From Allobosea sp. BH3 (lineage in GTDB: Bacteria; Pseudomonadota; Alphaproteobacteria; Rhizobiales; Beijerinckiaceae), in NCBI RefSeq assembly GCF_025499465.1, contig NZ_JAIMCA010000005.1, positions 372,001-436,000 on the forward strand: 64,000 nucleotides of DNA, written 5' to 3'. The translations under genes and the position numbers were made by a program. Position 1 is the first letter of the stretch. The number at the start of each line of letters is the position of its first letter. Below are positions 33,702 through 42,772 of the stretch, piece after piece. The notes under the pieces were generated by a model. The model did no database searches. It saw only the letters and a program-made list of their open reading frames with translations, and was not told where the DNA came from.

Positions 33702-33799
33702 GAGCTCCTCCACATGGCGTCAGGCCACGTCAGCAAGCTCCATGCCACTCGTTCTAAAGTAGCGGCGGTGTCGATGCGCGCGCGTCGGTACAGCGTCGT

Positions 33800-34807
33800 C
33801 TACGAAACGAGAGCCCTTGCCAGAATCTCGTAGTTGCGCAGGCGCAGGGCCGGGTCGTCCAGGAAGTCCTGGATCATGAATTCCGTGATGCCCGTCTCTT
33901 CCGTCATCCGCGCGAGCGTCGCCTTCACCCGCTCCAGCGTGCCGACGATGAACATCGGCCAGGGCGTATCGTCTGAGCGGACCATGCCGCCCATGATCTC
34001 GATGGATTCGTCGAGCGAGGGCAGTTGCGGAACCATGATCCGCTCCGGCTTGCGCCGCTGCCGGAACACGGCCCTGACCGGCATGGCGAGCCGCTCCGCC
34101 TCGTCCTGCGTCTCGCCGAGGATGATGCGCACGGCCAGGAAGGATTGCGGCGCCTGCAGTCCCGCGGCGTAGCGCGAGGGCTGGAAGCTCGCCTTGTAGC
34201 CCGCGGCCGAATGCGGCGCCTGCTCCGGCTTGTGGAAGGCGCTGCAGGCGAGGCCGAGCCCCAGCGAGCCGGCTCGCGCCGCGCTCTCCTCGCTGGCGGC
34301 CAGGATCCAGGGCAGCGGCCCCGCGGGCTCGTCGTTCATGATCTTGATGTCGCGGAAAGGCGAGCTTTCGGGCAGATCGTTGCCGAGCCAGCCGATCAGC
34401 TCCTCGACGCGCGCGCCATGGTCGTCCGGCTCCGCTGCGCCGCGCAAGACTTGCAGCGCCCGGTCGGCGACCGGCCCCGCCGTGGCGCGGCCGATCCCGA
34501 CATCGATGCGGCCGGGAAAGAGCGCGTTCAGCGTCCGCATCGCCTCGGCGACCTTGTAGGGGCTGTAGTGGTTCAGCAGCACACCGCCGACGCCGATCCT
34601 GATCCGCGAGGTCGCATTGGCGAGCGCGGCGGCGAAGACCTCCGGCGCCGGATTGGCCTCGAAGGCGACGTCGTGGTGCTCGACGATCCAGTAGCGCGTG
34701 AAGCCGAGTGTCTCCACGGCCTGCGCCATGGCGATGGCCGTGCGCAGCGCGTGGCTGGAGGAGCCGCCTTTCGGCAGAACGAGCGGATCGAGGATCGAAA
34801 GGCGCAT
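33800..34807 (-). CDS. LLM-class flavin-dependent oxidoreductase (LuxA-like)
   Basis: 335 residues. MRLSILDPLVLPKG, YWIVEHHDV, IRIGVGGVLLNHYSPYKVAE and GRIDVGIGRATAG match the alkanal-monooxygenase-like group of the luciferase family. It would need reduced FMN, yet no flavin reductase is encoded in this operon. It is the last gene of an operon with an Ssu/Tau-type importer, so it probably acts on the imported compound, which may be a sulfonate, sulfone or similar. The ATG at 34807 fits the family N-terminus. Confidence 0.86.
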   Translation of the reverse strand: MRLSILDPLVLPKGGSSSHALRTAIAMAQAVETLGFTRYWIVEHHDVAFEANPAPEVFAAALANATSRIRIGVGGVLLNHYSPYKVAEAMRTLNALFPGRIDVGIGRATAGPVADRALQVLRGAAEPDDHGARVEELIGWLGNDLPESSPFRDIKIMNDEPAGPLPWILAASEESAARAGSLGLGLACSAFHKPEQAPHSAAGYKASFQPSRYAAGLQAPQSFLAVRIILGETQDEAERLAMPVRAVFRQRRKPERIMVPQLPSLDESIEIMGGMVRSDDTPWPMFIVGTLERVKATLARMTEETGITEFMIQDFLDDPALRLRNYEILARALVS

Positions 34808-34829
34808 GGATTCAAATCCGGGAGCGATT

Positions 34830-34851
34830 GGCGCCGGCCGGGGCCGGCGCC
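34830..34851. terminator. Intercistronic hairpin downstream of the SsuA-like gene
   Basis: GGCGCCGGC (34830-34838) and GCCGGCGCC (34843-34851) form a perfect 9-bp stem with the loop CGGG. It lies between the binding-protein stop and the monooxygenase start, both on the minus strand. Likely a partial terminator or mRNA-stabilising end. Confidence 0.55.
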
Positions 34852-34860
34852 AGAGGGGCG

Positions 34861-35814
34861 TCACTTCAGGGCGAAGGCCGAGGGAGCGATCAGGCTGGCC
34901 TTGATGTCGATCGCCTTGGCCTTGGGCAGCATGCCGGCCTCGACCATGAAGGCCTGGTCCGCCGTCAGGTTGGCGGCGTCGTCTTCGGTCATCGTCGTGG
35001 TGAAGTCGTAGAGCTTCATCTGTGCGCGGGCGTCCTCGACCGAGAGCTTCTGCTCCTTGGCAGCGATCTCCAGCGCCTCCTCCGGGTTCTTGGCCATGAA
35101 ATCGAGAGCCTTCTTATGGGCCTCGAAATAGGCGGCCAGCAGCTCCGGGTGTTGGTCGGCGAAGGCCGAGCGAGCGCCGATCACCGTCGTGGGCTTGATC
35201 AGCCCCTCGCCGCTGGTCAGCGCCTTGCCGCCCGCCTTCTCGACGACGACCACGTCCGCCCCGGCGAGCGTCGCGACGTCGACCTGGCCCGCAAGCAGCG
35301 CCGCGCGCGCCGCCGGCAGGTCCATGTTGATGTATTCGACGTCGTTGAGCGTCAGCTTCTGCGAGGCCAGGGCCGAGACCAGCAGCTGGTTCAGCACGGT
35401 GCCCTTCGGGCCCGCGATCTTCTTGCCCTTGAGGTCGGCGATCTTCGTCGGGCCGTCGGCGCGGGTCATCAGGAAATAGGCCTTGGGTGAGCGGGCATAG
35501 GCCGCGACCACCTTGAGATCGACGCCATTGGCGCGGGCGAGGATCGCCGAGGTGCCGCCGAGCACGCTGGCGATGTCGATCTCGCCGGCCGCGATCGCCT
35601 GCGTCTGCTGCGCGCCGGAGGTGATGACCGGGCTTTCGACCTTGATGCCGAACTTGGCGAAGGCGTCCTCGAGGAAGCCCTTCTGGCGCATCACGATGGA
35701 GGGCATGTTGAAGGGCGCGGTGACGTAGGTGATGCGCACCGTCTTGGGCTGTTGCGCGGCGGCCGGGCCGAGTGTGAGCGCCAGCGCGAGGCCGAGCGAG
35801 GCGATGAATTTCAT
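34861..35814 (-). CDS. ABC transporter substrate-binding protein, SsuA/TauA/NMT1-like
   Basis: 317 residues with a signal peptide (LGLALALTLGPAAAQ, cleavage near residue 21). VRITYVTAPFNMPSIVMRQK, GEIDIASVLGGTSAILARAN and DLKGKKIAGPKGTVLNQLL match the NMT1/THI5-like group that binds sulfonates, nitrate, pyrimidines and similar small solutes. It follows the ATPase gene after 12 bases. Third gene of the permease-ATPase-SBP-monooxygenase operon. Confidence 0.87.
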   Translation of the reverse strand: MKFIASLGLALALTLGPAAAQQPKTVRITYVTAPFNMPSIVMRQKGFLEDAFAKFGIKVESPVITSGAQQTQAIAAGEIDIASVLGGTSAILARANGVDLKVVAAYARSPKAYFLMTRADGPTKIADLKGKKIAGPKGTVLNQLLVSALASQKLTLNDVEYINMDLPAARAALLAGQVDVATLAGADVVVVEKAGGKALTSGEGLIKPTTVIGARSAFADQHPELLAAYFEAHKKALDFMAKNPEEALEIAAKEQKLSVEDARAQMKLYDFTTTMTEDDAANLTADQAFMVEAGMLPKAKAIDIKASLIAPSAFALK

Positions 35815-35826
35815 GGCGATATCTCC

Positions 35827-36597
35827 TTAGGTGGCAATGGCTTCGGGCGTCGCCTCGGAAGGCGCCGCCGCGGCGGGCGGCGAGGCCGTCAGCTTGGCGA
35901 GGATGCGCCGGCGGTGGTCGTTGACCTCGGCCGTGGTCGGATCGCGCGGGAAGGCCAGGGCGATCGGCTCATGGCCGACGACCCGGCCGCGATCGAGCTC
36001 GAGCACATGCTCGCCGAGCAGCACGGCCTCCTCGACGTCATGGGTGACGAAGACGATGGTCGGGCGCTTGCGCTGCCAGATCGCGATCAGTTCGTTCTGC
36101 ATCGCGCGTCGGGTGAACGCGTCGAGCGCGGCGAAGGGCTCGTCGAGCAGCAGCAGCTCCGGCTCCATGACGAGCGCCCGCGCGATGGCGACGCGCTGCG
36201 CCATCCCGCCCGAAAGCTGGTTCGGCATCGCCTCGGTGAAAGCGGAGAGCCCGACCGCCTCCAGCGCAGCGCGGCTGCGCTCCGCAACCACCTCCGGCGG
36301 CAGCCTGCGCCGCAGGCCGAAGGAGACGTTGCCGGTCACGTTCAGCCAGGGCATCAGCCGCGCTTCCTGGAAAACGACGCCGGTGCGTAGGGGTGTGCCG
36401 TCGCCGCGTCGCAATTCGCCACTGGTTGGCTGTTCGAGGCCGGCCAGCAGCCGCAGCAGCGTGGTCTTGCCGCAGCCGCTCCGCCCGACCACGGTCGTGA
36501 TCGAGCCGCGCGGAAAGGACAGGCTGACATCGGCGAGCGCGACGACCTCGCGGTCCCCGAGCCGATAGCTCTTGCCGAGATGATGGGCCTCAAGCAC
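35827..36597 (-). CDS. ABC transporter ATP-binding protein, SsuB/TauB-like
   Basis: 256 residues. Walker A GRSGCGKTTLLRLLAG, Q-loop VFQEARLMPWLNV, signature LSGGMAQR, Walker B LLLLDEPFAALD, switch VTHDVEEA. The EARLMPW Q-loop is characteristic of the SsuB/TauB/NrtD group. The start overlaps the permease gene by eight bases. Confidence 0.91.
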   Translation of the reverse strand: MLEAHHLGKSYRLGDREVVALADVSLSFPRGSITTVVGRSGCGKTTLLRLLAGLEQPTSGELRRGDGTPLRTGVVFQEARLMPWLNVTGNVSFGLRRRLPPEVVAERSRAALEAVGLSAFTEAMPNQLSGGMAQRVAIARALVMEPELLLLDEPFAALDAFTRRAMQNELIAIWQRKRPTIVFVTHDVEEAVLLGEHVLELDRGRVVGHEPIALAFPRDPTTAEVNDHRRRILAKLTASPPAAAAPSEATPEAIAT

Positions 36598-37420
36598 GGG
36601 CCATCTCGAGATCGCCGGCGAGCCAGGGCGCCTTGCGCTGGATCAGGCCGCGCAGCAGGTGGTCGCTGATCAGCCCGAGCACGCCGATGACGAGGATGCC
36701 GGCGAGCACAATGTCGGTGCGGGCAAGGTTCTCGGCGTCGACGATCATGTAGCCGAGCCCGGCCGAGGAGGCGATCAGCTCCGCCCCGACCAGCGCCCGC
36801 CAGCTATAGCCGAGCCCGATGCGAAGCCCGACGACGATGGCCGGCAGCGCCGAGGGCAGCACGATCCTGAGCATGATCTCGCTGCGGCTGAAGCCGCAGA
36901 CGGTGCCGACATCGATCAGCTTGCGATCCACCGCAGCGATGCCGCCGCGCACGCCGAGGAAGATCGGGAAGAAGCAGGAGAGGACGATGATGCCGATCTT
37001 CTGCGCCTCGCCGATGCCGAGCCAGAGGATGAGCAACGGCATCATCGCCAACGGCGGAATCTGGCGCAGGAACTCCAGCAGCGGCTCGATCAGGCGCCGC
37101 AGTGCGGGCGTAAGGCTGAACAGGGCCGCACAGGGCACCGCGATGGCGATCGCCAGCAGATAGCCGGAGACGACACGGCGGAGGCTTACCAGCGTGTGCT
37201 TCGCCAGCACGCCGGAGCCGGCAAGCTCGATCAGCGTCTCGAAAACCGTGCGCGGGGATGGCAGCAGGAAGGTGCTGACGAGCCCCGAGTTGCTCGCCAG
37301 ATGCCACAGCACGAGCGCCGCAAGGAAGACCGCCAATGTCGAGAGCCGGGGCATGAAGAAAGAGGTGGCAGTGACAGATGTGCACGCGCTGTAATCCTCT
37401 GCGTGGGAATAGCAAGTCAC
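36590..37420 (-). CDS. ABC transporter permease, SsuC/TauC-like
   Basis: 276 residues if the GTG at 37420 is used; the ATG at 37354 (254 residues, MPRLSTLAVFLAALVLWHLA) fits the family N-terminus better, but neither has a clear ribosome site. Six membrane segments; FLRQIPPLAMMPLLILWLGI and GVRGGIAAVDRKLIDVGTVC with GFSRSEIMLRIVLPSALPAI (EAA loop) are typical of SsuC. First gene of its operon; the upstream 200 nt (37421-37619) is a divergent promoter region shared with the M81 gene. Confidence 0.88.
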   Translation of the reverse strand: MTCYSHAEDYSACTSVTATSFFMPRLSTLAVFLAALVLWHLASNSGLVSTFLLPSPRTVFETLIELAGSGVLAKHTLVSLRRVVSGYLLAIAIAVPCAALFSLTPALRRLIEPLLEFLRQIPPLAMMPLLILWLGIGEAQKIGIIVLSCFFPIFLGVRGGIAAVDRKLIDVGTVCGFSRSEIMLRIVLPSALPAIVVGLRIGLGYSWRALVGAELIASSAGLGYMIVDAENLARTDIVLAGILVIGVLGLISDHLLRGLIQRKAPWLAGDLEMARA

Positions 37421-37619
37421 TGATTATTCAATGGAATTATTCTAATGAGCGTTTGATTGCTCGCGACCGGGGCGCTGACGTCGTCCGCAATTCGGCCGTC
37501 CGCTGAGGAGAACTCTTCTTCGCTACGCCGGGAGCAAAGAAAAACCGGCTACGATCCTGCTTGACACGCACTTCCCCCCCAACCGAACATGTCGACCTGC
37601 TTGGGTAGAAGGGTCGGAT

Positions 37620-39089
37620 ATGCGCCTTTTCGCCGCGTCGCTTGCAACCGAAAGCAACACCTTCTCGCCGGTCCCGACATCGCGCGCCAATTTCGAGGCC
37701 TCGGCCTATTTTCCCGCCGGGGAGCACCCGGACCGAGCGACCCACACCACCGCTCCGCTCTATGTCGCCCGCCAGCGGGCGAAGGCTGGCGAGTTCGAAC
37801 TTATCGAGGGCTCCTGCTTCTGGGCCGAGCCCTCGGGCACCTGCGCCAAGGCGGCCTATGAGGGCATGCGCGACGAGATCCTGGCGCAGCTCCGGGCGGC
37901 CCTGCCCGTGGATGGCGTGCTGCTCGGGCTGCACGGCGCCATGGTCGCGCATGGCTATGACGATTGCGAAGGCGACATCCTCGAGCATGTCCGCGCCATT
38001 GTTGGCCCCACGGTGCCGATCGGTGTCGAGCTCGACCCGCATTGCCACCTGACGGAGAAGCGCGTCCGGCTCGCCGACGTGATCATCCTCTACAAGGAAT
38101 ATCCGCATATCGACTTCGTCGAGCGGGCGCAGGAACTGGTCGACATCATCGTCCGGACGGTGAAGGGCGAGATCAGGCCGGTGATGTCGCTCTACGACTG
38201 CCGCATGATCGAGCTGGTGCCGACCACGCGCGAGCCCGGCCGCTCCTTCGTCGACCGGATGAGCGCGCTCGAGGGCAGGGACGGCGTGCTCTCCGTCTCG
38301 CTGGCGCATGGCTTCCAGCAGGGCGACGTGCCCGAGATCGGCACCCGCGTCCTCGTCGTCACCGCTAACGACAAGGCCAAGGGCGATGCGCTGGCGACGA
38401 AGCTCGGCGAGGAGTTCCGCTCGCTGAAGGGCCAGTTCGCGCCGCCGGTCGTGCCGCTCGACGAGGCGCTCGACCGCGCCATCGGCTCGACCGCCAACGG
38501 GCCGAGCGTGATCGCGGACTCGACCGACAATGCCGGCGGCGGGGCCGCTTCCGACAACACCAACATCATCCATCGCCTCCGCGAACGCGGAATCCGCGAC
38601 GTGGCGATCGGCCCGGTCTGGGATCCGGTGGCCGTCGCCTTCTGCATCACGGCCGGCGTCGGCGCGACGATCCCGCTGCGCTTCGGCGGCAAGGCGGCCT
38701 CGACCTCTGGCACGCCGGTCGACGGCGAGGTGACCGTGCTCGGCGCCGTCCGCAACGGCACGCAGAGCTTCGGCACGGCCAAGGTGCCGATCGGCGATGC
38801 GGTCGGCATCCGCATCGACGGCATCGATGTTTCGTTGCTCTCGCATCGCTCGCAGGCGCTGGGCCTCGAGATCTTCACCAGCGTCGGCATCGACCCGACG
38901 CAGAAGCGCATCGTCAGCGTCAAGTCGACCAATCATTTCCACGCTGCCTACGGGCCGATCGCCAGCGAGGTGATCTACACCGACGGTGGCGGACCCTCGC
39001 ATCTCGATGTGCGCAAATATCCGTATCGCAAGATCAACCGGCCGCTCTGGCCGCATGATCCGCTCCCGCCGGGCCGGCTCGTCGTCTGA
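37620..39089 (+). CDS. M81 family metallopeptidase (MlrC-like)
   Basis: 489 residues. MRLFAASLATESNTFSPVPT at the N-terminus, VLLGLHGAMVAHGYDDCEGD, and GVELDPHCHLTEKRV match the microcystinase C (MlrC) N-terminal metal-binding domain (Glu, Asp, His). The C-terminal domain has DSTDNAGGGAASDNT and KSTNHFHAAYGP. The family is broad and mostly hydrolyses small linear peptides or amides. AGAAGGG precedes the ATG; TTGACA at 37561-37566 could be a -35 box but I see no good -10. It heads the unit that includes a binding protein and two permeases, suggesting import followed by cleavage. Confidence 0.88.
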   Translation: MRLFAASLATESNTFSPVPTSRANFEASAYFPAGEHPDRATHTTAPLYVARQRAKAGEFELIEGSCFWAEPSGTCAKAAYEGMRDEILAQLRAALPVDGVLLGLHGAMVAHGYDDCEGDILEHVRAIVGPTVPIGVELDPHCHLTEKRVRLADVIILYKEYPHIDFVERAQELVDIIVRTVKGEIRPVMSLYDCRMIELVPTTREPGRSFVDRMSALEGRDGVLSVSLAHGFQQGDVPEIGTRVLVVTANDKAKGDALATKLGEEFRSLKGQFAPPVVPLDEALDRAIGSTANGPSVIADSTDNAGGGAASDNTNIIHRLRERGIRDVAIGPVWDPVAVAFCITAGVGATIPLRFGGKAASTSGTPVDGEVTVLGAVRNGTQSFGTAKVPIGDAVGIRIDGIDVSLLSHRSQALGLEIFTSVGIDPTQKRIVSVKSTNHFHAAYGPIASEVIYTDGGGPSHLDVRKYPYRKINRPLWPHDPLPPGRLVV

Positions 39090-39195
39090 AGCCGCAAGCA
39101 CCGCAGCGGGAAGGAGAGAGGTGAATCCATGACTTCGTGAGAGCCAGACGAGGCGAATGCCCGCGGCTCTTTGGCCATCTGAGGAGGAGAACGAC

Positions 39196-40797
39196 ATGAA
39201 GACGACACGCCGCCGTTTCGTTCAGGGCAGTCTGGCCGCGGGCGCTTTCGCCGCCGCGCCGGCTACGATCCGCGCACAGACCACCCCCTCGGTGGACCGC
39301 ACCATCCGCGCCGTTCTGCACGGCGACCTTCGCGTCTTCGATCCGATCTGGACGACGGCGAACATGACCTCCTACCACGCGGGGATGGTCTACGACACGC
39401 TGTTCGGCGTGAACGACAAATACGAGCCGCAGCCTCAGATGGTCTCGAAATGGGGCCTCTCGGACGACCGCAAGACCTACACCTTCGAGTTGCGCGACGG
39501 CTTGCGCTTCACCGACGGAACGCCGGTGACGGCGAAGGACTGTGTCGCCTCGATGCGGCGCTGGGCCGCGCGCGACGGCGGCGGCCAGCACATGCTGGCG
39601 CGTCTCGCCGACACTTCGATCAAGGACGACAAGACTTTCCAGGTCGTGATGAAGGAGCCCTATCCGCTGCTGGTGGAATGGCTCGCCAAGGCCGCCACCA
39701 ACGTCTGCTACATCATGCGCGAGAAGGAAGCGCAGACCGACCCGATGCAGCAGATCCAGACGATCATCGGCTCGGGCCCCTTCGTCTTCAATCAGGACGC
39801 CGTCGTCCAGGGCCAGCGCTACGTCTACGACCGCAACCCGAACTACGTGCCGCGCTCGGAGCCGGCCGTCTTCACCTCCGGCGGCAAGGTCGTGAACGTC
39901 GACCGCGTCGTCTTCGAGAACATCGCCGACGAGGCCACGGCCATCGCCGCCATCCGCGCCGGCGAGATCGACATGATCGAGTATCCGAACGTCGATCTGC
40001 TCGACTCGCTCGCTGGCGAGAAGGACATCAAGCTCGAGGTCCTGAACAAGCAGGGCCAGCTCGGCTGGTGCCGCGTCAACTGGCTCCATCCGCCGTTCAA
40101 CAACGTCAAGGCCCGTCAGGCCATGCTCCACCTCATCCACCCGACCGAGGTGATGAAGGCGACCTTCGGCGACGAGAAGTATTTCCGCGGCTGCTCCTCG
40201 CTCTTCGGCATGGGTACGCCGATGGAGAACGACGCCAATATCGGCTGGTTCAAGGAAGGTCAGAATATCGAGAAGGCCAAGCAGCTCCTGAAGGAATCCG
40301 GCTATGACGGCCGGCCCGTTGTGGTGCTGCAGGCGACGAACATCGCCTACATGAACAACGCCGCGAACCTGATCGCGCAATGGATGCGGCAGGCCGGCTT
40401 CAACGTCTCGTTGCAGGCGTCCGACTGGGGCGCTGTCATCACCCGTCGCGCCGTCAAGAACCCGCCGGACCAGGGCGGCTGGAACGTCTTCTTCACCTCG
40501 GGCTCGGTCAACGCCTTCGGCAACCCCGTGGCTCTCAGTGGCCATGCGGCCAATGGCGAGAAGGGCTGGTTCGGCTGGCCGACAGACGAGAAGCACGAGG
40601 CCTTCCGGGACAAGTGGGCGCAGGCCGCCACCGACGCCGAGCGCAAGCAGGTGGCGCGCGACATGCAGCAGAACGCCTGGGATTTCGTGCCGCACGCCTA
40701 TTTCGGCCAGTGGTTCCAGCCCTCCGCGCAGCGCAAGCTTTCGGGACTGATCGGAATGCCTGAGCTGATCCCCTTCTGGAACGTCAAGAAGGGTTGA
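39196..40797 (+). CDS. ABC transporter substrate-binding protein (SBP family 5), Tat-type signal
   Basis: 533 residues. TRRRFVQGSLAAGAFAAAPA is a twin-arginine-like signal, so it may be exported folded. KTYTFELRDGLRFTDGTPVT is the family-5 signature. It shares stretches with the binding protein at 57248-58837, such as YVPRSEPA, a following S-GG-VV-VDRV segment, and NPPDQGGWN, marking the two as paralogues. GAGGAGGAG lies just before the ATG. Followed by two permease genes but no ATPase gene. Confidence 0.9.
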   Translation: MKTTRRRFVQGSLAAGAFAAAPATIRAQTTPSVDRTIRAVLHGDLRVFDPIWTTANMTSYHAGMVYDTLFGVNDKYEPQPQMVSKWGLSDDRKTYTFELRDGLRFTDGTPVTAKDCVASMRRWAARDGGGQHMLARLADTSIKDDKTFQVVMKEPYPLLVEWLAKAATNVCYIMREKEAQTDPMQQIQTIIGSGPFVFNQDAVVQGQRYVYDRNPNYVPRSEPAVFTSGGKVVNVDRVVFENIADEATAIAAIRAGEIDMIEYPNVDLLDSLAGEKDIKLEVLNKQGQLGWCRVNWLHPPFNNVKARQAMLHLIHPTEVMKATFGDEKYFRGCSSLFGMGTPMENDANIGWFKEGQNIEKAKQLLKESGYDGRPVVVLQATNIAYMNNAANLIAQWMRQAGFNVSLQASDWGAVITRRAVKNPPDQGGWNVFFTSGSVNAFGNPVALSGHAANGEKGWFGWPTDEKHEAFRDKWAQAATDAERKQVARDMQQNAWDFVPHAYFGQWFQPSAQRKLSGLIGMPELIPFWNVKKG

Positions 40798-40808
40798 GGT
40801 TCCAAGGC

Positions 40809-40830
40809 GGCGCCCGTCCTCGCGGGCGCC
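40809..40830. terminator. Intercistronic hairpin after the binding-protein gene
   Basis: GGCGCCCG (40809-40816) and CGGGCGCC (40823-40830) form a perfect 8-bp stem with a six-base loop, 11 bases after the stop. It lies in the 127-nt gap before the permease genes and may reduce permease expression relative to the binding protein. Confidence 0.55.
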
Positions 40831-40924
40831 GTTCGGCGGCGCGGGGCCGACTCCGCGTCTGGACCACCATCGCTGCCGCGCAGGCGTACCGCGGCAGGCC
40901 GGCTGAAGAAGGATGCCTCCGGAT

Positions 40925-41866
40925 ATGCTGAGCTACCTCGCCCAACGTCTGGCTTCGACGCTCCTGGTGATGACGCTGGTCGGCATCTTCGTCTTCATGC
41001 TGCTGCATTTTTCGGCCGGTGATCCGGCCGCCATCATTGCCGGCGACTACGCCACCCCTCAGCAGATCGAGGCGATCCGCAGCCGGCTCGGCCTCGACGA
41101 TCCGCTGCTCGTGCAGTTCGGGCGTTGGGCGTGGCGTGTCGTGCAGGGCGATCTCGGCGTCTCGATCTTCTCGAACACGCCGGTCTCCACGCTCGTCCTG
41201 CAGCGTCTGGAACCGACGCTGTCGCTCGCAGTGCTGACGATGGTCTTCGCGGTCACCATCGCCGTGACATTCGGCGTGCTCGCCGCGTGGAAGACGGGCC
41301 GTCCGGTCGACCGGCTGCTGATGGGTTTCTCGGTGCTCGGCTTCTCGATGCCGACCTTCGTCGTCGGTTACGGGCTGATCTACATCTTCGCCATCGAGCT
41401 GCGCTGGCTGCCGGTGCAGGGCTACCGATCGATCGTGGAGGGCATCGGCCCCTGGTTCATGCATCTCGTGCTGCCGACGGTGACGCTCGGCCTCGCCTAT
41501 GTCGCTCTGATCGCGCGTATGACCCGCGCTTCGATGCAGGAGGTGCTGGAGGAGGATTACATCCGCACCGCCAACGCCAAGGGCGTCCCGGCCCGCGCCA
41601 TGCTGATGAAACATGCGCTGAAGAATGCCGGCGTGCCGATCATCACCGTGATCGGCATCGGCGTGGCGCTGCTGATCGGCGGCGTGGTCATCACGGAGAC
41701 GGTGTTCAACATCCCCGGCATCGGCCGCCTCGTCGTCGACGCCATCGCCAAGCGCGACTATCCGATCATCCAGGGCGTCATCCTGCTCTTCTCCGGCGTC
41801 TATGTGCTGATCAACCTGGCCGTCGACCTGTCCTATTCGCTCATCGACCCCCGTATCCGGCATTGA
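40925..41866 (+). CDS. Peptide-type ABC transporter permease, DppB-like (second system)
   Basis: 313 residues. LSYLAQRLASTLLVMTLVGI, HFSAGDPAAIIAG and the docking loop YIRTANAKGVPARAMLMKHA are typical of DppB. I prefer the ATG at 40925: AAGAAGG lies upstream at a usable distance, whereas the ATG at 40913 directly abuts it. Operon with the next permease. Confidence 0.88.
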   Translation: MLSYLAQRLASTLLVMTLVGIFVFMLLHFSAGDPAAIIAGDYATPQQIEAIRSRLGLDDPLLVQFGRWAWRVVQGDLGVSIFSNTPVSTLVLQRLEPTLSLAVLTMVFAVTIAVTFGVLAAWKTGRPVDRLLMGFSVLGFSMPTFVVGYGLIYIFAIELRWLPVQGYRSIVEGIGPWFMHLVLPTVTLGLAYVALIARMTRASMQEVLEEDYIRTANAKGVPARAMLMKHALKNAGVPIITVIGIGVALLIGGVVITETVFNIPGIGRLVVDAIAKRDYPIIQGVILLFSGVYVLINLAVDLSYSLIDPRIRH

Positions 41867-41876
41867 GGGGCGAGCG

Positions 41877-42761
41877 ATGACAGCGATCACCACAGCCCCG
41901 GCCGCCGCGCCCGTTTCCACCGGAAGCCAGCTCGCCCGCATCGGTCGCTTCGCGCGCCGCAACCCGACCATGCTGCTCGGTGCCCTGATCCTGATCTTTT
42001 TCGTCGGTGTCGCCATCGTCGCGCCGCTGATCGCCGGCGACCCGATGCTGAAGCTCCCGAACCGGCGCCTGCGCCCGCCTTCCCCCGAGCTCTGGTTCGG
42101 CACCGACCATCTCGGTCAGGATGTCTTCGCCCGCGTCGTCTACGGCGCGCGCGTCTCGCTCATCGTCGGCTTCAGCGTGGCGGCAATCTCGGTGCTGGTC
42201 GGGCTCACGATCGGCCTCTTCGCCGGCTATTACCGCTGGTTCGACAACGTCGTGATGCGGCTCATGGACGGGCTGATGGCGATCCCCGCCATCCTGCTCG
42301 CCATCGCGATGGTCGCGCTGAACCAGGGCAGCATCGCCATCGTCGTGGCGGCGATCTCGATTCCGGAGTTGCCGCGCGTCGTCCGGCTCGTCCGGTCGAT
42401 CGTGCTGAGCGTCAAGGAGCTGCCCTTCGTCGAGGCCGCGCGCGCCTGTGGCGCGCGCACGCCGCGCATCCTGTTCCGCCACATCATGCCGAGCACCATC
42501 GCCCCGCTGATCGTGCAGGCGACCTATATCTGCGCATCGGCGATCCTGGTCGAGGCCTCGCTTTCCTTCCTCGGTGCCGGCGTCCCGCCCGAGGTGCCGA
42601 GCTGGGGCAACATGATCGCCTCCAGCCGGCTCTACCTCGCCCGCGCCCCCTGGACGATCTTCTGCCCCGCCGTCGCGCTGGCGCTCGTCGTGCTGGCGGT
42701 GAACCTGCTCGGCGACGGCTTGAGGGACCGGCTCGACCCACGCCTCTCCCGGCGGCTCTGA
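41877..42761 (+). CDS. Peptide-type ABC transporter permease, DppC-like (second system)
   Basis: 294 residues. N-terminal membrane segment (about 32-53), LWFGTDHLGQDVFARVVYGA signature, and docking loop VEAARACGARTPRILFRHIM. Starts ten bases after the previous stop. No ATP-binding gene follows; the next genes are the urease operon. It must use ATPases encoded elsewhere, perhaps the DppD/DppF pair at 28145-30183. Confidence 0.9.
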   Translation: MTAITTAPAAAPVSTGSQLARIGRFARRNPTMLLGALILIFFVGVAIVAPLIAGDPMLKLPNRRLRPPSPELWFGTDHLGQDVFARVVYGARVSLIVGFSVAAISVLVGLTIGLFAGYYRWFDNVVMRLMDGLMAIPAILLAIAMVALNQGSIAIVVAAISIPELPRVVRLVRSIVLSVKELPFVEAARACGARTPRILFRHIMPSTIAPLIVQATYICASAILVEASLSFLGAGVPPEVPSWGNMIASSRLYLARAPWTIFCPAVALALVVLAVNLLGDGLRDRLDPRLSRRL

Positions 42762-42772
42762 GGCCGCCGACA

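Noticed and set aside
37561..37590. Sigma-70 promoter for the M81 gene
   Set aside because: TTGACA is present, but the region 17 bases downstream has no acceptable -10 box, so I did not list it as a feature.
37437..39197. 586-residue open frame opposite the M81 gene
   Set aside because: Same reason: the plus-strand product matches MlrC-type peptidases over its length.
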